Below, in pieces: positions 33,251 through 42,253 of a stretch of 64,000 bases of DNA. The DNA lies in the NCBI GenBank assembly GCA_003243445.1, contig QFQQ01000022.1, forward strand, positions 22,033-86,032, read 5' to 3'. This DNA is from Citrobacter freundii (GTDB taxonomy: Bacteria > Bacteroidota > Bacteroidia > Chitinophagales > Chitinophagaceae). Numbering within the stretch: the stretch's first letter is position 1; each line of letters starts with the position of its first letter. The translations under genes and the position numbers were made by a program. Under the pieces are notes generated by a model. That model did no database searches, was not told where the DNA came from, and saw only the letters and a program-made list of their open reading frames with translations.

Positions 33251-34246
33251 TTAGTTTTTCAGGAAAGATATAAGTGGTGTGATAAATTGTTCGAACGCTT
33301 CGATATGCGGGAGATGACCGGTATTGTCGATCTCTGCCAGTTTGCTGTTGCGGATCTTTTTTGCTGTTTCTTTTCCCAGCAACGGGTAGTTGCCCAGTTT
33401 GTCCTGTACGCCGGCAGGCGCTTTGTTTTTTCCTAACGCCGTTCTGTCGCGCTGACCGATGATCAGCAGTACAGGCATTTTCAATTGATCAAATTCATAA
33501 CAGACCGGTTGCGTAAAGATCATATCATACAGCAGTGCTGAATTCCACGCGATACGCGGGTAATCGATGTTTGTTGTCCATCCTGCGATCATGTTCACCC
33601 ATTCATCGTATTCAGGTTTCCATTTGTTATCGTAATAAAATTTCAGCTGGTAGTTTTTGATCTCGGTATAGGTTTGTTTTAATTCAGCAGCATACCATTC
33701 TTCTACAGACTGATATGGCACATACACTTTCCAGTCTTCGAGTCCGATAGGGTTTTCGAGGATCAGTTTGGTAACTGTCTCAGGATACATCAAGGCGAAG
33801 CGTGTGGCGAGCATGCCGCCCATGGAATGACCAAGCACCGTGAGCCTGGTGATATTCAGGGTATCAAGAACAGCTTTTGTATTCCGCGCCAGCAATTGAA
33901 ATGTATACTGAATATGTTCCGGTTTGGATGATTTTCCAAAGCCGATCTGATCAGGAATGATCACACGATAACCTTCCTGTTGCAGGCGTTTGGCTGTTTC
34001 TCTCCAGTAGGCGCCATTGAAATTTTTCCCATGCAGCAGCATGATCGCCTGGCCATTTGGTTTCGCTGGTTGTACATCCATATAAGCCATCTGTAGTTTC
34101 TCTCCCTGTATATCCAGGTGGATATAAGAAACCGGAAAAGGATAAGAGATGTTCTCCAGATTGGCGCCATTTGTTATATGCTGCTGCGCTGTTGCTGCAT
34201 GGAACAGTAGAATGAATAGCAAAAAGGAACAGGCGATTTTTTTCAT
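33251..34246 (-). CDS. Secreted alpha/beta hydrolase, 331 aa
   Basis: Exported alpha/beta hydrolase. The leader MKKIACSFLLFILLFHAATA is a signal peptide. The nucleophile elbow is GHSMGGMLATRF (Ser about residue 141), the acid is in LLIIGQRDRTALGKNKAP and the His in DNTGHLPHIEAFEQF, and IMLLHGKNFNGAYW forms the oxyanion region. The substrate is unknown. A -7 box lies about 45 nt upstream, which argues against the in-frame codon 25 residues further up. It follows the DUF1080 gene on the same strand. Confidence 0.9.
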   Translation of the reverse strand: MKKIACSFLLFILLFHAATAQQHITNGANLENISYPFPVSYIHLDIQGEKLQMAYMDVQPAKPNGQAIMLLHGKNFNGAYWRETAKRLQQEGYRVIIPDQIGFGKSSKPEHIQYTFQLLARNTKAVLDTLNITRLTVLGHSMGGMLATRFALMYPETVTKLILENPIGLEDWKVYVPYQSVEEWYAAELKQTYTEIKNYQLKFYYDNKWKPEYDEWVNMIAGWTTNIDYPRIAWNSALLYDMIFTQPVCYEFDQLKMPVLLIIGQRDRTALGKNKAPAGVQDKLGNYPLLGKETAKKIRNSKLAEIDNTGHLPHIEAFEQFITPLISFLKN

Positions 34247-34291
34247 GACGAAAGATTGAAATGATAAATGAAAGCAGTTGCCTGGGAACTG

Positions 34292-34299
34292 CAAAAATA
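34292..34299 (-). promoter_or_regulatory. -7 box (TATTTTTG) of the alpha/beta hydrolase
   Basis: An exact TAnnTTTG match on the minus strand, about 45 nt before the chosen start, in the 71-nt gap after the DUF1080 gene. It makes the hydrolase an independent unit. Confidence 0.42.
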
Positions 34300-34317
34300 A
34301 ACCATTCGTCGCAGCTA

Positions 34318-35136
34318 TCATTTCTTTCTTCCGGGCGACAGATCTTTTAGTACGATATTCCTGAAATCCACGGGCTGACCTTCGCTTTGAAAAGCGATGA
34401 AACCTTCTTTAAGCGGTTTCCCGTCCTGTTTCTGTGCGGGATCAAACCGATTAACAACTTCGCCGCCGATCTGTGGATGCGAGTATTTCATTACAGTATC
34501 GCCATTGATGATATGGGTGATCAGAGAATCGCCGAGTACGATGAGTTCAGCGTTTACCCATTGATCACCTGTATAAGTTTTGGATGATGAATTGATACAG
34601 TGCCGTGTGTCCAGTTTTCCTTCGTATTCAATATGTGTGCCGGGTGAGCACATGTTACCGGTAGGCCTTGGTTTTCCATCATCCAGCCCGCCGAGCAATT
34701 GCATTTCAATAGAGATCGGCCAGTCCTGTTCTTTTGGCATGGTACGCGGATCCTGGGAATGATACATCACGCCGCTGTTAAGGATCGTATAAGAAGGAGC
34801 ATCGGTCCTCCATTTATCAACAAACCGGTATTGGAATTTGAGGTGATAATGGGACATTGGTTGTTTATAATAAAGATGCCCGAACTGCTCATTGAAATGA
34901 TCATACTGATCGTAGCGAACCTTCAGTATGCTATCTTCAACGCGGAATGTATTGCCGAAGTTCTCGCCTGTTTCATGATGCTGGATTTTTACAAACCAGT
35001 CATTGATATCTTTCCCGTTAAAAAGTTTGATCCAGCCGTTGTCATTATCTGACAGCGATTTGTCATTATTGCATGCACAGGTAATAACAATGATGGCTGC
35101 AAAAAGGGATGAAGCGAAAAGTTTGCGTGTTGTCAT
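34318..35136 (-). CDS. DUF1080 lipoprotein (3-keto-disaccharide hydrolase family), 272 aa
   Basis: The leader MTTRKLFASSLFAAIIVITC ends in a lipobox-like ITCAC, so the protein is probably lipid-anchored. The rest is a DUF1080 (concanavalin-like, 3-keto-disaccharide hydrolase) domain: WIKLFNGKDINDWFVKIQHH, FGHLYYKQPMSHYHLKFQYR, NSGVMYHSQDP, EMQLLGG and GFIAFQSEGQPVDFRNIVL. Related proteins hydrolyse 3-keto-glycosides; others have unknown activity. The MTT start is favoured because a -7 box lies 15 nt upstream. Confidence 0.88.
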   Translation of the reverse strand: MTTRKLFASSLFAAIIVITCACNNDKSLSDNDNGWIKLFNGKDINDWFVKIQHHETGENFGNTFRVEDSILKVRYDQYDHFNEQFGHLYYKQPMSHYHLKFQYRFVDKWRTDAPSYTILNSGVMYHSQDPRTMPKEQDWPISIEMQLLGGLDDGKPRPTGNMCSPGTHIEYEGKLDTRHCINSSSKTYTGDQWVNAELIVLGDSLITHIINGDTVMKYSHPQIGGEVVNRFDPAQKQDGKPLKEGFIAFQSEGQPVDFRNIVLKDLSPGRKK

Positions 35137-35151
35137 AAACAGGTTGTTGCC

Positions 35152-35159
35152 CAAATTTA
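35152..35159 (-). promoter_or_regulatory. -7 box (TAAATTTG) of the DUF1080 gene
   Basis: An exact TAnnTTTG match on the minus strand, 15 nt upstream of the ATG and inside the longer in-frame reading. Confidence 0.45.
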
Positions 35160-35243
35160 TTTCAATCGGCAAGATTTTTAAAATGAATTAATGGAAGATA
35201 TACCTGATCTTTTCAGATTGGTTATCTTAGGAAAAATTTGTTC

Positions 35244-36089
35244 ATGCAATCCAGGCTCTGTTTATTATTGATCTGCCAGTTATTCGCGGCAATTTTATTG
35301 GCTCAAAACGAACCAAAAGGAAAGTTGTTCATCATTGGCGGGGGCGAACGTCCGCCTGCTTTAATGAAGGCAATGATCGATGCGGCTCAGCTTTCCCCGA
35401 CTGACTATATCGCGGTGCTCCCGATGTCGAGTGCAGACAAGGATACCTCTGTGTATTATTTTGCATTATCAGTGAAACCGGTTTGCAATAATCCGGTGGT
35501 GAATCTTGATTTTACAAAGGCAACGGTAAACAATCGTTCCCGGCTGGATTCATTGGAAAAAGCAAAGCTGATTTTTATTACCGGAGGACAGCAAACCCGG
35601 TTTATGAATATCGTGTTGCATACGCCGGTATATGATGCAATTCATAAGGCTTATCGCAACGGAGCCATGATCGCCGGAACCAGCGCTGGTGCGGCAGTAA
35701 TGAGTGAGCGGATGATCACGGGCACGCAGTTATTGCCGGAGGCAAAAAGTAAAGAGGGCTTTACAATGATCAAAGCAGGAAATGTTGAATTTGAGGAAGG
35801 GCTGGGACTGGTCAAAACAGCCGTGATCGACCAGCATTTTATTGTAAGAAGCCGGTATAACCGGTTGCTGACGGCATTACAAACTTATCCGGAACTTGTA
35901 TGTGTGGGTATCGACGAGGAAACAGCAATATTGGTGAACGGGAATACAGCCACCGTGGCGGGTGAAGGACAGGTTATCGCAGTAAAAAATCCCCATGATA
36001 TTAAAGTGAATAATGAAGGTGCGATAGGAATGAAGAAGATTGAACTTTCACTGTACCTGAAAGGTGAATCATTTCCATTAAAAAAGTAA
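35244..36089 (+). CDS. Cyanophycinase-like S51 peptidase, exported, 281 aa
   Basis: Peptidase family S51 serine hydrolase related to cyanophycinase. The catalytic Ser lies in IAGTSAGAAVMSERMI (about residue 147), with IIGGGERPPALMKAMI near the N-terminus and a GLVKTAVIDQHFIVRSRYNR stretch typical of the family. The leader (MQSRLCLLLICQLFAAILLA) predicts export. No cyanophycin synthetase is in the window, so a scavenging role or another beta-aspartyl substrate is more likely than storage use. The ATG is preferred over a TTG two codons upstream. Confidence 0.88.
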   Translation: MQSRLCLLLICQLFAAILLAQNEPKGKLFIIGGGERPPALMKAMIDAAQLSPTDYIAVLPMSSADKDTSVYYFALSVKPVCNNPVVNLDFTKATVNNRSRLDSLEKAKLIFITGGQQTRFMNIVLHTPVYDAIHKAYRNGAMIAGTSAGAAVMSERMITGTQLLPEAKSKEGFTMIKAGNVEFEEGLGLVKTAVIDQHFIVRSRYNRLLTALQTYPELVCVGIDEETAILVNGNTATVAGEGQVIAVKNPHDIKVNNEGAIGMKKIELSLYLKGESFPLKK

Positions 36090-36148
36090 GATGGGGTGAT
36101 AATAAAGCGGAATCATTAAGATGAGGTCCACGGAAAGCATAAAACTAA

Positions 36149-36226
36149 AAAAGTTTGAGAGATCTGAACTTGTCAAACCTCTCAAACTTTTCAAACTTCT
36201 CAACCCTCTTAAACCTCAGAAACCCC
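36149..36226. repeat. C-like nonamer repeat with hairpin between convergent genes
   Basis: AAAAGTTTGAGAG (36149-36161) pairs perfectly over 13 bp with CTCTCAAACTTTT (36179-36191). The right side continues as nonamers of the AAACTTCTC type to the gcvP stop codon. It fills the convergent spacer between the cyanophycinase-like gene and gcvP and can terminate both. Confidence 0.75.
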
Positions 36227-39097
36227 TTACGCTTCCATATAACTTTCCACCGGCTCGCATGTACAGATCAGGTGTCTGTCTCCATGCGTGTTATTCACGC
36301 GGGCAACAGAAGGCCAGAATTTGTTCAGCGTTACATAGTACAGCGGGAATGCTGCGGTTTCGCGCGTGTATGCGTGATCCCACTGTGTAGCGCAGATCAC
36401 GGCCTGTGTATGCGGTGCATGTTTCAGCGGGTTATCTTTTTTGTCGGCTTTGCCTTCTTCGATGGCTTTGATCTCATCGCGGATGGCAAGCAGGGCATTA
36501 CAGAAACGGTCCAGTTCAGCCTTGTCTTCGCTTTCTGTAGGCTCGATCATGATCGTACCCGGAACCGGGAAGCTCATGGTAGGAGCGTGGAAGCCATAGT
36601 CCATCAGGCGTTTTGCAACATCTTCCGCTTCGATCTCTGCTGATTTTTTGAATGGACGAAGATCAACGATGAATTCGTGTGCGCACTGGCCATTGTGGTT
36701 TGTGTAAAGGATATCATACTGACCAGCGAGCCTTGCACGCATATAGTTCGCATTCAGGATCGCAAATTCAGTAGATGCTTTTACACCTTCATTACCCAAC
36801 ATGCGGATATAGCCGTAAGAGATGAGGAGGATAGAGGCCGAACCATAAGGTGCTGCGGATACAGCGTGCTCTTTCGTACCGGTTGATACTTCAACGTGAC
36901 CGGGCAGGAAAGGAGCAAGGTGGCTCTTCACGCAGATAGGACCCATGCCGGGACCACCGCCGCCGTGCGGGATCGCGAACGTTTTATGCAGGTTCAGGTG
37001 ACAAACATCGGCACCGATCAGGCCCGGAGCTGTCAGGCCAACCTGTGCATTCATATTTGCACCGTCCATATATACCTGTCCGCCGTGCTGGTGAATGATA
37101 TCAGTGATCTCTTTCACTGTTTCTTCATATACACCATACGTGCTTGGATAAGTGATCATGATACCGGAAAGATTCGCTGCATGCAGTTCAGCTTTTGCTT
37201 TCAGATCATCAATATCGATATAACCATTTTCCAGTGCTTTTACCACGACCACTTTCATGCCGCACATTACTGCGGAAGCAGGGTTGGTGCCGTGAGCGGA
37301 GATCGGGATCAGCATTACATTGCGATGATGATCGCCGTTCGATTCGTGATAGGCTTTGATGGTAAGCAGCCCTGCATATTCGCCTTGTGCACCACTGTTT
37401 GGTTGCAGGCTGCACGCGTCAAATGCAGTGATCTCGCAGAGATATTTGCCCAGTTCATCAATTACATATTTATAACCTTCCGTCTGATCAACCGGTGCAA
37501 ACGGGTGGATCTTGCTCCAGTGTGCCCAGCTGAGCGGCATCATTTCGCTTGCGGCATTCAGTTTCATTGTACAGCTGCCAAGAGAGATCATGGAGGTATT
37601 CAATGAAAGGTCTTTATTTTCCAGTGATTTGATATAACGCATCATCTGGCTTTCACTGCGGTGAGTGTTGAACACAGGGTGAGTGAGATAAGCAGATGTG
37701 CGGACAAGCGCAGAAGGAATATGATCCAGTTCTGCGTCATGATGAATATCGAAAGTAACCGGATCGGTATCGTTCTCAAAACAATTGATCAGGTCAAACA
37801 GATCGCTGAGTGATGTTGTTTCGTCAACAGAAATGCCAACGTGTTTGCTATCGATCTTGCGGAGATTGATCTGTTGCCTTTCTGCTTTTTCATGGATTGC
37901 TGAAGCATTTTCCACTTTAACAGTGATGGTGTCAAAGAAATTGGATGAAGCAAGTTCAAAACCCATTTCTTCAAGCGTTTCGGCAACAGTCTGGGCGAGC
38001 AATGCAACGCGTTTTGCAATATTCTTCAGGCCGTCAGCGCCATGATATACTGCATACATAGCAGCCATGTTGGCCAGCAATGCCTGCGCAGTACAAATAT
38101 TTGAAGTTGCTTTTTCCCGTTTGATATGCTGTTCTCTTGTCTGCAGGGCCATGCGCAGTGCACGATTGCCTTGTGCATCCACGCTTACGCCGATGATGCG
38201 GCCAGGGATACTTCTTTTGAAATCATCTTTTGCCGCAAAGAAGGCTGCATGCGGTCCACCAAATCCGAGAGGAACGCCAAAGCGTTGGGCGGAACCGACA
38301 GCAACATCGGCACCGAGCTCACCCGGAGGTGTTAACAAGGTAAGTGCGAGCAGATCTGTTGCCATTGCGACAAATGCTCCTGCGCCGTGAACGTTGCTGA
38401 TGAACTGCCTGTAGTCTTCGATTGAACCCTTGTCGTTCGGGTATTGAACGATTGCGCCGAAGTATGAAGAATCGATGCCGGCTGTTTTATAATCTCCTTC
38501 TACGATCTCAATACCAACTGGGATGGCTCTTGTTACGAGTACATCTTTTGTTTGCGGGAAGATCGCGCTGTCGACAAAGAACTTTGGTCGTTCAATGTGG
38601 TCCTGTTTGTTGAGCGTGTTGAAGAACATGGTCATCGCTTCGGCAGCTGCGGTCGCTTCATCAAGCAGTGATGCGTTGGCGATAGGCAGGGCGGTCAGGT
38701 CACTGACCATGGTCTGGAAGTTCAGCAAACTCTCCAGGCGGCCTTGCGAGATCTCTGCCTGGTAAGGCGTGTATTGTGTATACCAACCCGGGTTTTCAAA
38801 AATATTCCGCAGGATAACGGAGGGGGTGATGGTATCATAATAACCCTGGCCGATATAATTTTTGAATACCTTGTTTTTCAGCGATACTTCCTTGATATGC
38901 TGAAGGTATTCGTGTTCGCTCATTGCTGCCGGGATGTTCAGCGAGTGATTCATCCGGATAGCCGGGGGAACAGTCTGGTTGATCAGTTCGGGGAGGCTGG
39001 CTGCGCCGATAGTCTTCAGCATAGCCTTCACATCCGTCTCACGGGGACCGATATGACGGGGAATAAACTCATTGGATTGTTGTTCGAACAGGTTCAT
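36227..39097 (-). CDS. gcvP: Glycine dehydrogenase (aminomethyl-transferring), P protein, 956 aa
   Basis: PLP-dependent P protein of the glycine cleavage system: it decarboxylates glycine and passes the aminomethyl group to the lipoyl H protein. It is the single-chain form (about 950 residues). FIPRHIGPRETDVKAML lies at the N-terminus, and the PLP Lys is in LNLHKTFAIPHGGGGPGMGP near residue 704. GEYAGLLTIKAYHE and TYPSTYGVYEE are also conserved. I use MNLFEQQSNEF as the start; an ATG 16 codons upstream is less likely. A -7 box lies about 73 nt upstream. gcvT and gcvH are not in the window. Confidence 0.97.
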   Translation of the reverse strand: MNLFEQQSNEFIPRHIGPRETDVKAMLKTIGAASLPELINQTVPPAIRMNHSLNIPAAMSEHEYLQHIKEVSLKNKVFKNYIGQGYYDTITPSVILRNIFENPGWYTQYTPYQAEISQGRLESLLNFQTMVSDLTALPIANASLLDEATAAAEAMTMFFNTLNKQDHIERPKFFVDSAIFPQTKDVLVTRAIPVGIEIVEGDYKTAGIDSSYFGAIVQYPNDKGSIEDYRQFISNVHGAGAFVAMATDLLALTLLTPPGELGADVAVGSAQRFGVPLGFGGPHAAFFAAKDDFKRSIPGRIIGVSVDAQGNRALRMALQTREQHIKREKATSNICTAQALLANMAAMYAVYHGADGLKNIAKRVALLAQTVAETLEEMGFELASSNFFDTITVKVENASAIHEKAERQQINLRKIDSKHVGISVDETTSLSDLFDLINCFENDTDPVTFDIHHDAELDHIPSALVRTSAYLTHPVFNTHRSESQMMRYIKSLENKDLSLNTSMISLGSCTMKLNAASEMMPLSWAHWSKIHPFAPVDQTEGYKYVIDELGKYLCEITAFDACSLQPNSGAQGEYAGLLTIKAYHESNGDHHRNVMLIPISAHGTNPASAVMCGMKVVVVKALENGYIDIDDLKAKAELHAANLSGIMITYPSTYGVYEETVKEITDIIHQHGGQVYMDGANMNAQVGLTAPGLIGADVCHLNLHKTFAIPHGGGGPGMGPICVKSHLAPFLPGHVEVSTGTKEHAVSAAPYGSASILLISYGYIRMLGNEGVKASTEFAILNANYMRARLAGQYDILYTNHNGQCAHEFIVDLRPFKKSAEIEAEDVAKRLMDYGFHAPTMSFPVPGTIMIEPTESEDKAELDRFCNALLAIRDEIKAIEEGKADKKDNPLKHAPHTQAVICATQWDHAYTRETAAFPLYYVTLNKFWPSVARVNNTHGDRHLICTCEPVESYMEA

Positions 39098-39169
39098 ATG
39101 ATTGTAAATGTGGGATTTGTCGATGTTACCAGCATGCAGTTTCACTGGGTGGCATACCTAAAAGCGGTG

Positions 39170-39177
39170 CAAAGTTA
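39170..39177 (-). promoter_or_regulatory. -7 box (TAACTTTG) of gcvP
   Basis: An exact TAnnTTTG match on the minus strand about 73 nt before the gcvP ATG. No -33 TTG is evident at the expected place. The leader would be about 68 nt. Confidence 0.42.
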
Positions 39178-39265
39178 CGTGAGGATATCCAGAAAACGAG
39201 GGGTGGTGTGAGGCGGTGGATAAGCGAGGTATAACTTGTTGGGGGTGAGTGGGGGAAGGAAGGAA

Positions 39266-39370
39266 GATGTTCGATGTTGGATGGTCGATGGTCGATTTTG
39301 AATCGAAAATTCAAAGGGCCAGGGAAGTTTGGATTTGAAGTCGCCCATCGACCATCCAACATCGAACATC
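39266..39370. repeat. A-family inverted repeat, 29 of 30 arm positions paired
   Basis: The left arm (39266-39295) and right arm (39341-39370) carry the same heptamer order (TTC, TTG, GTC, then GTC or GGC after GATG), with one mismatch in 30. The loop contains a further TTTGAAT/ATTCAAA hairpin. It is centred between two divergent promoters. Confidence 0.9.
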
Positions 39371-39403
39371 GATCAAAAGCGGTAAAGTAACTTTCCTCAG
39401 GCG

Positions 39404-39411
39404 TATCTTCG
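39404..39411 (+). promoter_or_regulatory. -7-like box (TATCTTCG) of the Cys-cluster gene
   Basis: TATCTTCG has one mismatch from TAnnTTTG and ends 5 nt before the ATG. A second imperfect candidate (TAACTTTC) lies at 39388-39395. Either would give a very short leader. Confidence 0.35.
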
Positions 39412-39416
39412 CCCCC

Positions 39417-39911
39417 ATGGCATCCGATCTGTTACAAAACTGGGAGAAAAAGAGCCGCGAACGGCAGAAGCTGTATGGGCAGTTTTTGAAGAAGGCTGAT
39501 AAGAATAAGGTATTGAGGCAGTTGCCGGACCTGCATGAGGAGGCATTTGAAAAGATAGATTGCCTGAAATGCGCGAACTGCTGCAAAAATTACTCGCCAA
39601 GGTTTAAGACGCCGGACGTAAAACGGATCTCGAAACATCTGCGAATGAAGGAAAGCGTTTTTATTGAAACGTATTTGAAAGTAGACGAAGAGGGAGATTT
39701 TGTGGCAAAGACGCAGCCCTGTCCGTTTCTTGGCGCGGATAATTATTGTTCTATATATGATCAGCGCCCGTCTGATTGCGAACGGTTTCCTTATACGGAT
39801 GAGGACGTGATCCTGAAAAGGCCGAATCTCACATTGAAGAATTCGAGCTTTTGTCCGATCACCTATTACGTGGTGGAAAAATTGATAGAAGCCGGGAAGA
39901 ACGGACGGTGA
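39417..39911 (+). CDS. YkgJ family cysteine cluster protein, 164 aa
   Basis: Member of the YkgJ/UPF0153 zinc- or iron-binding Cys-cluster family. The cluster is visible as IDCLKCANCCKNYSPRF near residue 45 and CPFLGADNYCSIYDQRPSDC with ERFPYTD near residue 100. These Cys residues likely ligate a metal; the enzymatic role is unknown. The length is typical. It is a single gene downstream of a divergent A-family repeat. Confidence 0.9.
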   Translation: MASDLLQNWEKKSRERQKLYGQFLKKADKNKVLRQLPDLHEEAFEKIDCLKCANCCKNYSPRFKTPDVKRISKHLRMKESVFIETYLKVDEEGDFVAKTQPCPFLGADNYCSIYDQRPSDCERFPYTDEDVILKRPNLTLKNSSFCPITYYVVEKLIEAGKNGR

Positions 39912-40096
39912 CCTATGGTCTGGTCCGCCGGGGTGGATTGCCGGCAAATTACACGCAGGTAAGTTTTTCTTTGATGAATGATGCCTCCGTAAAACGCGTT
40001 CACCTCTACCAGTCGGATCTTAATTGTTCCCGGACAACCGGAAGCTGAGGTTTTAGGTTAATTTACGTGCAATCAATTCACCAAAACCTGATCACC

Positions 40097-41125
40097 ATGC
40101 GAGCTATTCTTCTCTTTTTGTCGGTCTGTCTGATCGTTTCCTGCAAGGACCAGACGCAGCGTTCATCCACAGATCCTTCCCTGAACGCATATTTTACTTA
40201 CGATGACTCTATTGAATCCGCTGGTGTAAAACTGATCCCGGTCAAAACGCCGGTAGGAGATTTCAAGGTTTGGACAAAGAGGTTTGGAACCAATCCGCGG
40301 ATCAAGATCCTCTTGCTTCACGGCGGACCCGCAATGACGCATGAATACATGGAATGTTTTGAAACGTTCTTCCAGCGCGAGGGTTTTGAGTTTTATGAGT
40401 ATGATCAACTGGGTTCTTATTATAGCGATCAACCGACGGACAGTAGTTTATGGACGATCGACAGGTTTGTAGACGAAGTGGAGCAGGTAAGACAGGCGAT
40501 CCATGCGGATAGTACAAATTTTTATGTGATTGGCAATTCCTGGGGAGGCATCCTGGCGATGGAGTATGCATTGAAGTATCAGCACAATCTTAAAGGAATG
40601 GTGGTGGCCAATATGATGGCGAGTGCTCCGGAGTATAATAAATACGCTGATGAAGTGCTGACAAAACAGATGAAACCGGAAATACTCGCGGAGATCAAGG
40701 CTATTGAAGCGAAGAAGGATTATAACAACCCGAGGTATTTTGAATTGCTGATGCCGAACTATTATGCGGAACATACCTGCCGGTTGAAAGAATGGCCTGA
40801 TGCTGTGAATCGTGCATTGAAACATGTTAATTACCCAGTTTATACATTGATGCAGGGACCGAGTGAAATGGGTATTGCTTCAGATGCCAGGCTTGCAAAC
40901 TGGGATATTAAAAACCGGTTGAAAGAAATTTATGTCCCCACATTAATGGTGGGAGCAAAGTTTGATACAATGGATCCGAAAGCCATGAAAGAACAAAGCA
41001 AGCTGGTGCAGAAAGGTTCTTACTTATATTGTCCTAATGGAAGTCATTTATCAATGTGGGACGACCAGAAAGTGTTTATGGGAGGTGTGGTGAAGTTTGT
41101 GAAAGATGTTGATGGGGCGAGATAG
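40097..41125 (+). CDS. Proline iminopeptidase-family alpha/beta hydrolase, lipoprotein, 342 aa
   Basis: Exported alpha/beta hydrolase resembling proline iminopeptidases (peptidase S33). The leader MRAILLFLSVCLIVSCKDQT has a lipobox (LIVSC). HGGPAMTHEYMECF is the oxyanion region, the nucleophile elbow is VIGNSWGGILAMEYAL (Ser about residue 147), and VGAKFDTMDPKAM with GSHLSMWDD carry the Asp and His. The upstream in-frame GTG would precede the lipoprotein leader and is rejected. The product probably trims peptides in the periplasm. A perfect 21-bp hairpin follows. Confidence 0.9.
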   Translation: MRAILLFLSVCLIVSCKDQTQRSSTDPSLNAYFTYDDSIESAGVKLIPVKTPVGDFKVWTKRFGTNPRIKILLLHGGPAMTHEYMECFETFFQREGFEFYEYDQLGSYYSDQPTDSSLWTIDRFVDEVEQVRQAIHADSTNFYVIGNSWGGILAMEYALKYQHNLKGMVVANMMASAPEYNKYADEVLTKQMKPEILAEIKAIEAKKDYNNPRYFELLMPNYYAEHTCRLKEWPDAVNRALKHVNYPVYTLMQGPSEMGIASDARLANWDIKNRLKEIYVPTLMVGAKFDTMDPKAMKEQSKLVQKGSYLYCPNGSHLSMWDDQKVFMGGVVKFVKDVDGAR

Positions 41126-41136
41126 GTGGAGATGAA

Positions 41137-41192
41137 TGTTCGATAGTAGACGGCCGGAACCATGGATAGGACCGGCCGTCTACTATCGAACA
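41137..41192. terminator. Perfect 21-bp inverted repeat between convergent genes
   Basis: The arms at 41137-41157 and 41172-41192 are exactly complementary around a 14-nt loop. The outer part starts TGTTCGATAGTAGACGG, similar in texture to the A-family words, but it is not tandemly repeated. It lies between the iminopeptidase-like and MBL genes and is an obvious bidirectional terminator; the absence of T-runs makes this less certain. Confidence 0.7.
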
Positions 41193-41200
41193 CTGATTCA

Positions 41201-42097
41201 CTATGCTTCGGTCAATTCATCCCAGGTTGCAGTCAGTGATCGTTGGATACCTTCTCCAACCCATTCTGTAACACCGGGGATTGAAGTATTCTTTAAAAAG
41301 TCTTCTTTTGATTTTCCTGCCTTGATCTCGGCTTCGGTGAAGGCGAGAAGTTTTTCAAAGTAATTTCTCATGGCAACAATGTCCGGCTTTTTCCCATAGA
41401 CTTCAAAGCCAGTTGAGGCATGGCCAAACACGAATGTTGTATTGTTGTCGAATGTCTTTTCTGTTTTATCCAGAACTTTTACCCAGTTTTTTACGGAAGC
41501 TCCTGCTGTACGGTCGATATATGGATAGCGGCGGTTATTGATCAGATCGCCCATATGGACGATGTTGGCATTTTCAAAATGGATCAACGCATCGCCGTCT
41601 GTATGTGCAGGGCCGAAATAACGAAGGGTGATTTTTTCGCCGCCGATATTTTTTGAGATAGTGTCGGTGAATGTTTGATCCGGGAAAAGTTGTTTGTCTT
41701 CCGATTTTTGCGCTGCCGCCACTTTTTGCTGATTCTTTAATGAGTTGCTGTGCGCAAGTACGTGTGGTGTTAATCCTTTGAAAGAAATATTCCCCCCTGT
41801 ATGATCGCCGTGGTGGTGCGTATTGATCAGGAGTGCAAAAGGTTGGGTGGAGCGTTTTTTCATTTCGCCGATCAGGTGATTAGCCTGTTCCGGGAACTCT
41901 GTATCTACCACTACGGTCCCTTCTTTTGAAAGATAGAATAAGATGGTCCCGCCTCTTTCAGTGAACACTCCGATCGTATCTGTCAGCATTTTTATGGTCC
42001 AGGGATCCTGGATCAGTGAGGCGAGCAAAGTATTTTGAGCTAAGCCAAGTGCACCGATACCGAGTGCGCCGTGGCGGATAAAGTTGCGGCGATCCAT
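41201..42097 (-). CDS. MBL-fold metallo-hydrolase with Tat-like leader, 298 aa
   Basis: Metallo-beta-lactamase-fold enzyme. The metal motif is LINTHHHGDHTGGN (HxHxDH, about residue 94), with further ligands in YFGPAHTDGDALIHFEN and TFVFGHAS. The leader MDRRNFIRHGALGIGALGLA has the RR and following hydrophobic stretch of a Tat signal, so export in folded, metal-loaded form is plausible. The substrate is unknown; a lactamase function should not be assumed. I chose the ATG at MDRRNF; the longer in-frame reading covers a degenerate repeat. Confidence 0.9.
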   Translation of the reverse strand: MDRRNFIRHGALGIGALGLAQNTLLASLIQDPWTIKMLTDTIGVFTERGGTILFYLSKEGTVVVDTEFPEQANHLIGEMKKRSTQPFALLINTHHHGDHTGGNISFKGLTPHVLAHSNSLKNQQKVAAAQKSEDKQLFPDQTFTDTISKNIGGEKITLRYFGPAHTDGDALIHFENANIVHMGDLINNRRYPYIDRTAGASVKNWVKVLDKTEKTFDNNTTFVFGHASTGFEVYGKKPDIVAMRNYFEKLLAFTEAEIKAGKSKEDFLKNTSIPGVTEWVGEGIQRSLTATWDELTEA

Positions 42098-42130
42098 GAT
42101 GTTTCTTTTAGGGAAGATAAGCATTAAAAG

Positions 42131-42250
42131 CGATGTTGAATGATCGGTCGCCGATGGCCGGTTTTTGTAGTGAAGTTTATCGATCAATTAAGTGGAATGA
42201 CAAGCATGGGCCGATAGCGCATCTGACATTGCACATTAAACATCGGTCAT
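42131..42250. repeat. Degenerate A-family-like inverted repeat
   Basis: The left part (42131-42161, GATGTTGAATGATCGGTCG and on) and right part (42208-42250) share the outer GATGTTNAATG word and an inner GGCC/GGCCGATA segment in inverted order. Pairing is poor in between. It lies between the MBL and MFS genes and looks like a decayed cassette. Confidence 0.45.
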
Positions 42251-42253
42251 ATC

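Larger units (their letters stand above)
39098..39416. other. Divergent promoter region between gcvP and a Cys-cluster gene
   Basis: This 319-bp spacer holds, in order, the gcvP -7 box, an A-family inverted repeat (39266-39370) and the -7-like box of the plus-strand gene. Both promoters lie outside the repeat, so the repeat is not in either mRNA. No ORF in it is credible. Confidence 0.6.

Noticed and set aside
36121..36390. Leu/Lys-rich ORF across the repeat after the cyanophycinase-like gene
   Set aside because: Generated by the AAACTTCTC nonamers and the antisense end of gcvP.
36896..37606. 236-codon ORF on the plus strand opposite gcvP
   Set aside because: It is the antisense frame of a well-conserved gene and has His/Cys-rich nonsense composition.
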